The notes under the pieces are model-generated. The model was given only the letters and a program-made list of their open reading frames with translations, did no database searches and was not told the origin of the DNA. DNA of 35,424 nt from Candidatus Altarchaeota archaeon (GTDB taxonomy: Archaea > Altiarchaeota > Altiarchaeia > IMC4 > QMZM01): assembly GCA_016931955.1 (NCBI GenBank), contig JAFGDV010000041.1:1-35424 (forward strand), given 5' to 3'. This document shows positions 15,861 through 25,199 of the stretch, one piece after another. Both the position numbers and the translations under genes were made by a program. How positions within the stretch are numbered: the stretch's first letter is position 1; each line of letters starts with the position of its first letter.

Positions 15861-18769
15861 GTTCCAATAAGCCTGACTTGAAGTCTGTCGCGGATTGTGT
15901 CTCGTTGTTGATGGTGTTCGCATTTCTCTTGTTGTTTTTCACGCCCGAACTGATGCTGTCATCTACAACAACCACTGGCGGAGACATGGGCTCCCACTTC
16001 GCTCCAGCCCATTACTTGAAGAACTACCTGCTTCCTCATGGGAAACTTATTGGATGGTATCCTCACTGGATGGCTGGCACGCCCATGTTCCAGTTCTATT
16101 TCGTCCCACCCTATCTTCTAATGTCTGTTCTCTCTTCCATTATGTCTCTTGAGGTCGCCTTCAAGCTAGTCACAGTTCTAGGAATATTTTTGCTGCCCTT
16201 TGCTTCGTATTTCTGCATGCGGGCCATGGGGTTCAGGTTCCCCGCGCCGGCGATAGCAGCAGGCTTCGCAACCCTCCTACTATTCAACGAGACCTATTCG
16301 CAGTGGGGTGGCAACATACCAAGTACTTTGGCAGGCGAATTCTCTTACATATTGAGTTTTTCTCTGACTATTCTTCTTATAGGCACCTTGTATATGGGGA
16401 TCGAGAGGAACAGGTATGTTGTCCCAAATGCTGTCTTATTAGCCTTAGTTGTCCTCACCCACATCTATACTGGCATCTTTATCACTGCCGCAGCGTTATT
16501 CTTTCTTCTCGTGGGCGGGAGATCGAGGAACCTTGCCTACCTATTTAAGGTCTTCTTCTTGGCTGGATTGATCTCAGGCTTCTGGACTATTCCTCTCTTA
16601 GCTAAGATAGGTTTCTCCGCCGCACCTAAGGACGTGTTCTACGGCTTCCCCAGCCTCGACAGGTTCATTAACCCGAAGTTCACGCTCTTCTATTTCTTGG
16701 CTGCGGCGAGCGTAGGTGTTGGCATAAAGAACAAAGACAGACGGATAATGTACCTCCTATGGGCTATTTTCTCTCTGACAGTCCTCATACTCTTCATAAA
16801 ATACGTCAACCTTCTTTACATACGTTTCACGCCGCTGATCTACTTCATCCCGCTCCTGATGGCCGCCGAAACCCTTGGACAGGTTTCAAGGAACCTTAAG
16901 GCTCGGTGGTTGCTTCCATTAATTGTTGTCTTGTTCACGTTGATATGGGTTAACTATGGTGTTTCCGGTGTTATCTCCGAAGTCGGCACCTCTATGGGGT
17001 TCAAGGATGCCGGCTTGTGGTTCACGAAAGCGGATTCGCGCGTCACAGAATTGACTGGTGTTGGTTTCAGCAACTTTGTGAGCACTGGGGTGACCTACAT
17101 CCCCAGCTGGATCAAGTGGAACTATGAAGGCCTTGAGGCGAAGGAAGGCTATGAGACATTCATGGAATTGAACGACTATCTTAGACAGGGCAATCTCTCT
17201 GGTAGGGTTGATTTCGAGTACTCTGACACCTATAATAGATTTGGCACTCCAAGGCTTTTCGAGGTCTCACCTGTTTTCTCTGATAGGAGCGTTATGGAGT
17301 CTCTTCTCTTGGAGTCCTCTCTGACTTTTCCGTTCTTCTACTACATGCAGAGGGAGATGTCTCAGACTGCGTGGTGGCCTGGCTTCCCAATAGAGATGCC
17401 CTCCTTTGATCCGGATTCTGGATTGGAGAGTTTACGGATCTATAATGTGCAGTATTTCGTCGCGGTCTCCGAGAAGACCAAGGAGGTCCTCGACGAGAAA
17501 GAAGGGTTCCGTCTACTCAAGGAGATGGGGGAATTCAGGATCTATGCAGTAAACGAGGACTCACAGTATGTGGAAGTGCCTGAAAGAGAGCCTGTTCTAG
17601 TTGTCACCGATGACTGGAAGACCTTCTGCTATGACTGGTTCTCTTCAGGGCATAGGGATGTCCCGCTCGTGTTCACCCCCTATCCCTCAGAATACGACCT
17701 CAGTAATTTCAGGATCATAGTCTTGGATAAGCCCGTGATCTTGGAGGATGGTGGAAGGCAGATTTTCTATCCTGAGGAGATGGAAGCTGCATTGAATTCT
17801 TCTCCCAGCATTGAAGTCGGCTGCTCTGTGGAGGAGAAACTGACTGAGGAGGAAATTAGGATTAAGACGGACTGCATCGGCAGGCCTTTGTTGGTCAAGG
17901 TCTCGTATTTCCCGAACTGGAGGGTTGAGGGAGCCGAGAAGGTATACATGGCGTCTCCCTCAATTATGCTGATCATTCCGGAAAGAGAGGAGGTGAGGCT
18001 CTACTACGGCGAGACATTGGCAGATCAAGTAGGCAACATATCCTCCATCCTCGGAATCGTTATAGTTTTCTACTGGCTTCTTACAAGAAACAGGCGTTTC
18101 AGAGAAGGCATCCATTTGAGGCTTCTGGGGTTTATGGGCTATGAGCGAGTGAATGGATTCATAGAGGAATCGAAATCGAGGTTCAGGGACTGGATTGAAG
18201 TGGTCATTCTAAGGGCTGAAAAGAACTGGAAGATTCTTCTTCTTGCTGTCGTATTATTGATCATCCTCTCCGGGGCTTTTGTCTACCTCAACGAGAGAAG
18301 AGCCTGTGACGTCTTCTGTAGGTCGAGGGGATTCTCTCATGGAGAGAAGTATCTGAGGAGTGAAGTAATTGACCACTTTGACTTGGGCTTCGCTCACGTA
18401 GGAGACAACAAAAAACATGACCTCATATGCACTGCAGCCTGCGATGAATCAAGGGATGACATGGTCTATGTCTCAGGCGGCTTCGTGGAATTCGACATGT
18501 CCATAGTCCAAGGCGAAGACAATACCCTGATACTTACTATGTGGGATAATGCTAACTGCCGCTCTGGTGACCTATACATAAACGAACGCTTCGCAACAAG
18601 GGTTGTAGGTAATGGTAAATTCAACTGGAAGGACTTTGAGTTCAAGATAGATAAAAAGTATGCGGACTCATCCAAGATAAGGGTGAGGTTGGAGCACGTG
18701 GACAGGGAATGCTATGGCTGGGATGTCTCCGACGCCTACATACGGGTGCCTGACTGCATCTGTTATTAG
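15857..18769 (+). CDS. Large membrane protein with PTPS-related domain, GT-C-like
   Basis: A 970-aa polytopic membrane protein from the ATG at 15857, which overlaps the upstream stop as ATGA. An in-frame ATG at 15785 would overlap the neighbour by 76 bases and is less likely. The N-terminal half has about a dozen helices. Its first loop GGDMGSHFAPAHYLKN then GWYPHWMAGTPMFQFYF is the signature of the '6-pyruvoyl-tetrahydropterin synthase related' membrane family, whose acidic first loop resembles GT-C transferases; it has no real link to pterin. A soluble region (about 390-720) follows, then helices near 725-745 and 800-820. The Cys-rich, jelly-roll-like C-terminal domain may bind carbohydrate. 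It probably acts in surface glycosylation with the neighbouring GT2. Confidence 0.7.
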   Translation: MSSNKPDLKSVADCVSLLMVFAFLLLFFTPELMLSSTTTTGGDMGSHFAPAHYLKNYLLPHGKLIGWYPHWMAGTPMFQFYFVPPYLLMSVLSSIMSLEVAFKLVTVLGIFLLPFASYFCMRAMGFRFPAPAIAAGFATLLLFNETYSQWGGNIPSTLAGEFSYILSFSLTILLIGTLYMGIERNRYVVPNAVLLALVVLTHIYTGIFITAAALFFLLVGGRSRNLAYLFKVFFLAGLISGFWTIPLLAKIGFSAAPKDVFYGFPSLDRFINPKFTLFYFLAAASVGVGIKNKDRRIMYLLWAIFSLTVLILFIKYVNLLYIRFTPLIYFIPLLMAAETLGQVSRNLKARWLLPLIVVLFTLIWVNYGVSGVISEVGTSMGFKDAGLWFTKADSRVTELTGVGFSNFVSTGVTYIPSWIKWNYEGLEAKEGYETFMELNDYLRQGNLSGRVDFEYSDTYNRFGTPRLFEVSPVFSDRSVMESLLLESSLTFPFFYYMQREMSQTAWWPGFPIEMPSFDPDSGLESLRIYNVQYFVAVSEKTKEVLDEKEGFRLLKEMGEFRIYAVNEDSQYVEVPEREPVLVVTDDWKTFCYDWFSSGHRDVPLVFTPYPSEYDLSNFRIIVLDKPVILEDGGRQIFYPEEMEAALNSSPSIEVGCSVEEKLTEEEIRIKTDCIGRPLLVKVSYFPNWRVEGAEKVYMASPSIMLIIPEREEVRLYYGETLADQVGNISSILGIVIVFYWLLTRNRRFREGIHLRLLGFMGYERVNGFIEESKSRFRDWIEVVILRAEKNWKILLLAVVLLIILSGAFVYLNERRACDVFCRSRGFSHGEKYLRSEVIDHFDLGFAHVGDNKKHDLICTAACDESRDDMVYVSGGFVEFDMSIVQGEDNTLILTMWDNANCRSGDLYINERFATRVVGNGKFNWKDFEFKIDKKYADSSKIRVRLEHVDRECYGWDVSDAYIRVPDCICY

Positions 18770-18793
18770 CGTGTTCTACAATATACTACCAAG

Positions 18794-19477
18794 ATGATAT
18801 CCATTGTAATGCCGGTGCACAATGAAGAGAAGATTCTGAGAGAAAACCTTGAAAAGTTGGAGGCTTATCTACAGTCTCTTGGAATGGATTTCGAGATAGT
18901 TCTAGTAGAGAACGGGAGTAAGGATAATACTCTCAAGATCGCAGAAGAGATCTCGCATTCTGATACTAGGGTCAGGGTTCTCTCCATCCCTGAAAAAGAC
19001 CTTGGAAAGGCGTTGAAGAAGGGCATACTTGAGGCCTCCGGCGAATACCTCATATGGTATCCCATCGATCTGTCTGTAGGCTTTGAGTACATAGAAAGAT
19101 CTCTCGAAGAGGTAAAAAAGTACGACATCATCGTGGGCTCGAAGGAGCATCCTGACTCAAAGGTTATGCGTTCATTAACCAGAAGGATTCTGTCCCTCTT
19201 CTATAACTCCCTAGCGAATCTGCTCTTCAATCTTGGGATCTCTGATACGCAGTGTGTGAAGACCTTCAGGGCAGAGAAAACAAAGCCACTTGTAGAGAAG
19301 ACAGAAAGCAGCGGCATCATGTGGGAGGTGGAATTACTCTACCTGGTGAAGAAGTCCGGCCTTAGGATGGAGGAGGTTCCAGTCAGTGTCCGCGACACAA
19401 GGAAGGCATCCAAGATAAAGCCAATGGACATGTTTAAGGCTTTTATGGGATTACTCAGGCTGAGGCTTGGTGTGTAG
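18794..19477 (+). CDS. GT2 family glycosyltransferase, dolichol-phosphate sugar synthase-like
   Basis: A 227-aa cytosolic GT-A enzyme. It starts SIVMPVHNEEKILRENL, then IVLVENGSKDNT (36-47) and LGKALKKGILEASGEYLIW, the order seen in dolichyl-phosphate mannose/glucose synthases. The usual D-x-D sugar-nucleotide motif reads YPIDLS (89-94): the second Asp (D92) is kept but the first is replaced by Pro. The acceptor-side motif SGIMWEVELLYL is present. No transmembrane helices are seen. It lies 24 bases after the PTPS-related membrane protein and could supply that protein's lipid-linked sugar donor. Confidence 0.82.
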   Translation: MISIVMPVHNEEKILRENLEKLEAYLQSLGMDFEIVLVENGSKDNTLKIAEEISHSDTRVRVLSIPEKDLGKALKKGILEASGEYLIWYPIDLSVGFEYIERSLEEVKKYDIIVGSKEHPDSKVMRSLTRRILSLFYNSLANLLFNLGISDTQCVKTFRAEKTKPLVEKTESSGIMWEVELLYLVKKSGLRMEEVPVSVRDTRKASKIKPMDMFKAFMGLLRLRLGV

Positions 19478-19598
19478 TGATTAATGCTGCAGTAGACATA
19501 TTTCTCTTCTGCGGATGCGGTTGTTGTTTGTCTGATCAGTCCAATGTGCATGTTCTTTATTTTATTCATCTCCTTGTAATAATTATTATTTCCGCCGT

Positions 19599-19612
19599 AG
19601 GTGGTTTAAATC
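19599..19612 (+). promoter_or_regulatory. Ribosome-binding site and apparent AUC start of valS
   Basis: AGGTGG (19599-19604) is followed by 5 bases and ATC (19610-19612), which is directly preceded by an in-frame TAA (19607-19609). The same AGGTG core with about 5-base spacing precedes the ATG of the major pilin, gap and the transketolase. The spacer 19478-19598 holds no other gene that I can see. Confidence 0.55.
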
Positions 19613-22000
19613 CTTGACAAGAGATATGATTCAGGCAGTGTAGAGGGGAAGTGGCAGCGTGTCTGGGAGGAGAAAAGGCTGTACAGTTTTGACCCTGATT
19701 CCAGTAAACCAGTATACTCACTTGACACTCCGCCGCCGTTCACCTCCGGGACACTGCACATGGGGCACATCTTCAACCACGTATGGATCGATCTCGTTGC
19801 TCGCTACAAGAGGATGAGGGGTTTCTCCGTATACCTACCCCAAGGCTTCGACTGCCATGGGCTGCCCACTGAGCTGAGGGTGGAGAAGGAACTTGGAGTG
19901 AAAAAGGAGAACCGAGAAGAATTCATCCAAAAATGCAGGGACTGGACCTCAGATGCCATAGAGCGCATGCGCGGCCAATTTGACAGAATGGGTTACTCAG
20001 CCGACTGGGATCACACCTACAAGACCATGGATGACAGCTACAAGGCCTTGGTGCAGAAGACACTGCTCACGTTCTATGAAAAAGGCCTGCTCTACAGGGA
20101 GAAGCACCCAATACTGTGGTGCCCGAAGTGCGAGACGGCGCTGGCGAAGGCTGAGATAGGGCACATTGAGCGGGAAGGAAGGCTCTACCACATCGACCTC
20201 GATGTTGGAGGACACCGGCTGACCATTGCCACCACACGCCCGGAGATGATGCCGGCATGCGTTGCAGTCTTCGTCCACCCTGGCGATGACAGATACGAGA
20301 AATTCATAGGCAAGAAAGCCAGGCTGCCGATCTACAACAGGGAGGTTCCTATACTAGCTGATGAAGCCGTGGACCCTGAATTCGGTACCGGGGTAGTGTA
20401 TCTCTGCACCTTCGGCGATGACCAGGACATTGCGTGGCAGAAGAAATACAGGCTTCCGGTTATAGAGGCAGTGGACAAGAAGGGCAGGATGACCTCCGTT
20501 GCAGGAAAATACCAGGGTCTTGGCGTTGAAGAAGCCCGGAAGAAGATCTCTGAGGACCTTGTGGAGTCCGGTCACATAAGGAAGATAGATGAGATAAGGC
20601 ATCAGGTCGTCTCGCATACGGAGAGGGGTTCCTGTAAGGCTCCAATCGAATTGATCCCCTTAGAGCAGTGGTTCATCAACGTCAAAGACTTCATCCAGGA
20701 TATAATAGAGACCTCAGAGAAGATGGGTTGGTATCCGGAGTACATGCTTCAGAGGATGGTTGACTGGTGTGAGGCCATGGACTGGGACTGGATCATCTCC
20801 CGTCAGAGGGTGTTCGGCACCCCGATCCCATTCTGGGTATGTTCCTGTGGAGGGATCATTCCCGCGAAGGAGGGGGAATTGCCCATAGATCCCAGAGGAA
20901 AAACGAGGAAATGCCCTAAGTGTGGGAATAAGGCTGTAGGGGAACGGGATGTATGTGACTGCTGGGTTGATTCCTCCATAACCCCCTTGGTGATATCCAA
21001 GTGGGGCGTGGATGAGAAATTCTTCAGCCTAACCTATCCCTCTTCGCTGAGGCCTCAAGGATATGAGATCATTAGGACCTGGGCCTTCTACACCATCTAC
21101 AGGTGCCTGATCTTGACTGAAAAGGGATGCTTTCACGATCTTTTAATCAATGGGATGGTCGCCGGACCAGACGGCAGGAAGATGTCCAAGTCTCTGGGAA
21201 ACGTGATCGAGCCGGATGAGCCTCTTGAGAAGTACTCCGCCGACACCATACGCCAGTGGGCGTCCCTCGGCGCCTTGGGGGCGGATTACCCCTTCAGCTG
21301 GGAGGAGTGCGAGCACTCCCAGAAATTCCTCACAAAGCTGTGGAATATCTCAAGGTTTATTGAATCACACCTCAAGGATTTTAGGGTAGAAAAGCCCGGG
21401 AAACTGGATGAACCTGATAGGTGGATTCTTTCTAGATTGCAGCGGTTGGTTGAGGATTCGACGAAGGATTTCGATCGCTATGTATTCAACATCCCCTTGG
21501 ACCAGATCAGGGGCTTTGTATGGCATGATCTCGCCGACAACTACCTTGAGATGGTGAAGCACCGCCTCTATAAGCCCGAGATCTATGGCGCAGAGTCCAG
21601 GAAAGCAGCACAGTACACCCTGCATCAGACATTGAAGACCGTTTTATCCCTACTAGCCCCTTTCACGCCCCACATATGCGACGAAATATGGTCTCACCTG
21701 ATTGGGGAGGGGTATGCTTCAACCTCAGAGTGGCCTAAGGCGGAGAAGTCCTTGGTCGACGAAGAAGCCGAAAATACTGGTTCACTCCTCGTTGAAGTCG
21801 TGGGCTGGATCAGAAAGTATAAATCGGATATGGGGTTGCCTCTCGGGGCAGAGCTGGAGCGTGTGGAGCTTTCAGTGTCTCCGGAGCTAAGGGATAGGAT
21901 GGAGAAATTGCGCGTGGACATTATGGGTACTGGCAAGATCAAGAGCCTTGATGTCTCTGTTTCTGAAGTGGACTGGATCAGGGTAGTAGTTCACGAATAA
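19610..22000 (+). CDS. valS: Valyl-tRNA synthetase, apparent non-canonical AUC start
   Basis: A class I synthetase charging tRNA-Val, 796 aa from ATC at 19610. The first ATG (19760) falls inside the HIGH motif (HMGH, residues 50-53) and would delete the conserved PPPFTSGTL (42-50), so it cannot be the start. The in-frame region 19610-19759 reads LDKRYDSGSVEGKWQRVWEE, typical of a ValS N-terminus, with no ATG, GTG or TTG and a TAA just upstream. Other motifs are the zinc-knuckle CPKC (171-174), the CP1 editing domain with GTGVVYLCTFGD (about 259-270), CPKC (435-438) and KMSKS (524-528). The anticodon-binding domain completes it. Length is normal for archaea. The tRNA-Val substrate gene is at 24710. 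Confidence 0.93.
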   Translation: MLDKRYDSGSVEGKWQRVWEEKRLYSFDPDSSKPVYSLDTPPPFTSGTLHMGHIFNHVWIDLVARYKRMRGFSVYLPQGFDCHGLPTELRVEKELGVKKENREEFIQKCRDWTSDAIERMRGQFDRMGYSADWDHTYKTMDDSYKALVQKTLLTFYEKGLLYREKHPILWCPKCETALAKAEIGHIEREGRLYHIDLDVGGHRLTIATTRPEMMPACVAVFVHPGDDRYEKFIGKKARLPIYNREVPILADEAVDPEFGTGVVYLCTFGDDQDIAWQKKYRLPVIEAVDKKGRMTSVAGKYQGLGVEEARKKISEDLVESGHIRKIDEIRHQVVSHTERGSCKAPIELIPLEQWFINVKDFIQDIIETSEKMGWYPEYMLQRMVDWCEAMDWDWIISRQRVFGTPIPFWVCSCGGIIPAKEGELPIDPRGKTRKCPKCGNKAVGERDVCDCWVDSSITPLVISKWGVDEKFFSLTYPSSLRPQGYEIIRTWAFYTIYRCLILTEKGCFHDLLINGMVAGPDGRKMSKSLGNVIEPDEPLEKYSADTIRQWASLGALGADYPFSWEECEHSQKFLTKLWNISRFIESHLKDFRVEKPGKLDEPDRWILSRLQRLVEDSTKDFDRYVFNIPLDQIRGFVWHDLADNYLEMVKHRLYKPEIYGAESRKAAQYTLHQTLKTVLSLLAPFTPHICDEIWSHLIGEGYASTSEWPKAEKSLVDEEAENTGSLLVEVVGWIRKYKSDMGLPLGAELERVELSVSPELRDRMEKLRVDIMGTGKIKSLDVSVSEVDWIRVVVHE

Positions 22001-22001
22001 A

Positions 22002-22301
22002 ATGGCTGCTAAGAGGTTCAGCAACCAGAGCGGTGAACAGATAATAAAGCACATCAGCAACTTTCTTCAAGAGGACTGCTCCTATGACCTCTTCATCGAT
22101 CCACTAGGAATACGTTTTCTCATAACCGAGTCCACGAGGAAGAGAAAGAAGCCTTCTGTGAAGAGAATGCTGTTGAGGAAGGAGCATCAGAACATGAGTA
22201 AGGGGCTGAGAAAGCTCTCCGGCACAAGGAAGAGAACCAAGCCGAAGATTCGCTCAATCAAGAAGGGGAGGACCGTTTCCCTTAAGGGTAGAACCTACTG
22301 A
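22002..22301 (+). CDS. Small highly basic protein downstream of valS, unknown function
   Basis: A 99-aa protein I do not recognise. The N-terminal 45 residues look like a small alpha/beta unit (EQIIKHISNFLQ then YDLFIDPLGIRFLIT). The remaining 55 residues are about 40 percent Lys/Arg with Ser and Thr, similar to ribosomal or RNA-binding tails. There is no Cys pair or membrane segment. The ATG is one base after the valS stop, implying translational coupling. An RNA-binding or ribosome-associated role is a guess from composition alone. Confidence 0.6.
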   Translation: MAAKRFSNQSGEQIIKHISNFLQEDCSYDLFIDPLGIRFLITESTRKRKKPSVKRMLLRKEHQNMSKGLRKLSGTRKRTKPKIRSIKKGRTVSLKGRTY

Positions 22302-22304
22302 AGG

Positions 22305-23228
22305 CTATTCGATGATCATTCTAGTATCCGCTATTGCTATCGAACCAGCCCCCTCCCTCCTGAGTTCGGGCAGCATGTACTTCAGGTTTTTTTCGTCTAT
22401 GACTATGAAGATGTCGTGTCCTCCATCCCGTAATTCGCTTATCGTCGGGTTCTTAACGTACTTACTGATAACGTCGAGGACTCCCTCAAGGTCCCCATCT
22501 TCGAGGACGTTCATGTAGACGTTGACCTTGCCTTCGCCCTTGAGCGCGCCCTCGAATAACTGCACTATCTCCTCGATCTTCTTTTTCTTTCCCTTGTCTT
22601 TCAGGCTTGCTGTGTTTGCGATAAGCCTTGAAGTGGACTCCATTATTGTGTCAATGATCCTGCACCGGTTTTCTCTCAGCGTCCTCCCAGTCTCCGTTGT
22701 GTCAATGATAAGGTCAGCCTCCGGCGTGGGTGGGATGATCCAAGCCTCAGTCTTCCCTGCGGGCTTCCTGACTATTGCATCCACTCCATGCTTCTTCAAG
22801 TAGTCTGCTGCCATGTAGGGATACTCTGTTGCAACAACAACCTTCCCACCTTCTTTTTTCACCTTATCGGCGTATTCCTTGAAGTCTTCTATGCTCTTAA
22901 CATCTGGCAGGATCTCTTCCGAGATCGCAACGCAGAGACTGGTCTTCCCGAATCTCAGATCCATGAGCTCCGTGACCTTGTCCGCGTTCTCCGAGTATGC
23001 GAGCTGGAATTCCATGATTATGTCTGCTCCAGTGATCGCCATATCTCCTTTACCGAGAGAGAGCGCGAAGGGGAAATCCTGCGGCCTGATCCTCTTCAAG
23101 ACTATGTCGGAGTCGTCTATCTCTGGACTATAGCCCCTCTCCTTCAGGGTTACCTTGAATCCAGCCCTTTCGAAGATTCCAAGAGCCTTATCCTCCAAGT
23201 GCCCGTCTGGGATGTAAAACTTTATCAT
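22305..23228 (-). CDS. hisG: ATP phosphoribosyltransferase, long form
   Basis: A 307-aa first enzyme of histidine synthesis, condensing ATP and PRPP. The chosen ATG at 23228 gives MIKFYIPDGHLEDKAL; a GTG at 23252 would add eight residues (MKLKRGIE) not typical of the family. The catalytic part includes RPQDFPFALSLGKGDMAITGADI (about 58-80), then DLIIDTTETGRTLREN, the PRPP-binding E-T-G-x-T-L-region. From about residue 225 a C-terminal domain with KVNVYMNVLEDG and REGAGSIAIADTRMII is the regulatory ACT-like domain of long HisG, giving histidine feedback without HisZ. It shares a divergent AT-rich promoter with the gap gene. No other his genes are in the window. Confidence 0.9.
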   Translation of the reverse strand: MIKFYIPDGHLEDKALGIFERAGFKVTLKERGYSPEIDDSDIVLKRIRPQDFPFALSLGKGDMAITGADIIMEFQLAYSENADKVTELMDLRFGKTSLCVAISEEILPDVKSIEDFKEYADKVKKEGGKVVVATEYPYMAADYLKKHGVDAIVRKPAGKTEAWIIPPTPEADLIIDTTETGRTLRENRCRIIDTIMESTSRLIANTASLKDKGKKKKIEEIVQLFEGALKGEGKVNVYMNVLEDGDLEGVLDVISKYVKNPTISELRDGGHDIFIVIDEKNLKYMLPELRREGAGSIAIADTRMIIE

Positions 23229-24668
<1,440 letters not shown>

Positions 24669-24709
24669 TTTATAAACTTATAATTTCAAAGTCTAAATAA
24701 CGCTCCCAT

Positions 24710-24783
24710 GGGCCCATAGTCTAGTTGGTTATGACGTCGCCTTTACGAGGCGAAGATTGCCGGTTCGAATCCGGCTGGGCCCA
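24710..24783 (+). tRNA. tRNA-Val(UAC)
   Basis: A 74-nt cloverleaf. The acceptor is GGGCCCA/UGGGCCC with discriminator A. The D arm is GUC...GAC. Anticodon stem UCGCC/GGCGA holds loop UUUACGA, giving anticodon UAC. The T arm GCCGG/CCGGC has loop UUCGAAU. All stems are fully paired. There is no intron and no encoded CCA. TTATAAA-type TATA sequence lies about 35-40 bases upstream (24669-24677). The last 14 bases are repeated at 24905-24918. Confidence 0.96.
24770..24783 (+). repeat. tRNA-Val 3' end, first copy of a 14-bp direct repeat (att-like)
   Basis: TCCGGCTGGGCCCA is the 3' half of the T stem, the acceptor 3' strand and the discriminator base. An exact copy occurs at 24905-24918. Integrases often recombine within tRNA 3' ends and leave such duplications. 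No integrase is present in the window. Confidence 0.6.
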
Positions 24784-25145
24784 TAGCCTTCAGCCTTTCT
24801 TTTCAGGGAAAAGAAACGCTGGCGAAAGAAAAAGGAATTTGCCTGCGGCAAATTCGCCGATTCTTTTGGTGCAGCTTTTCTTCTTAAGAAAAGGTGCTTC
24901 GCAGTCCGGCTGGGCCCAAACCTATACTGTAGGTTTACGCCAGGGATCTATCTTCGCTCACGCTCGATAGGTCTGACGACTTTCTTTTTCGTGCACGTTT
25001 TTCTTCACGGCTAAAAGCCGTTAAATAATCTCATCAGGCCTAAACTCCTCTTTTAGTAAAATTGACTAAAATAAAAGGGATCTGCCGAAGGCGGATTCAA
25101 AGGAGGGTTGGGTTGATAAGGGAGGGAACGTAGTTCCCACACTTA
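24784..25145. repeat. Hairpin-rich tract 3' of tRNA-Val
   Basis: A non-coding tract of about 360 bp with seven hairpins having 3-nt loops: 24796-24816 (9 bp, loop AGG), 24835-24855 (9 bp, TGC), 24875-24893 (8 bp, CTT), 24918-24936 (8 bp with one wobble, ACT), 25007-25021 (6 bp, AAA), 25078-25098 (9 bp with wobbles, GAA) and 25124-25138 (6 bp, GTA). Two more with longer loops are at 24945-24973 and 25051-25071, and CGTGCACG at 24990-24997 is a plain palindrome. Stem sequences differ from one another. The tRNA-proximal T-rich hairpin may terminate the tRNA. Words at 25073-25085 and 25110-25122 are shared with the tRNA-Gly tract. Confidence 0.8.
24905..24918 (+). repeat. Second copy of the tRNA-Val 3' end (att-like)
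   Basis: An exact 14-bp copy of the tRNA-Val terminus lies 135 bp from the first. The 121 bp between the copies contain only hairpins A-C of the tract and no gene. It could be an attachment-site scar, the bound of a miniature integrated element, or a local tandem duplication. Confidence 0.6.
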
Positions 25146-25199
25146 TTGGGTGATTTATTTTTATTTAATCCATTATTTTATCCTAATTTGTGGTGTAAA

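Noticed and set aside
19478..19598. C/D box sRNA between the GT2 gene and valS
   Set aside because: A C-like GTGATTA and a CTGA exist, but internal D' and C' boxes with correct spacing are not visible.
19760..19762. ATG at 19760 as the valS start
   Set aside because: It lies within the HIGH motif and would remove about 50 conserved N-terminal residues needed for catalysis.
24725..24970. 81-aa frame starting inside tRNA-Val
   Set aside because: It reads through the tRNA and the hairpin tract; composition follows the repeats and there is no ribosome-binding site.
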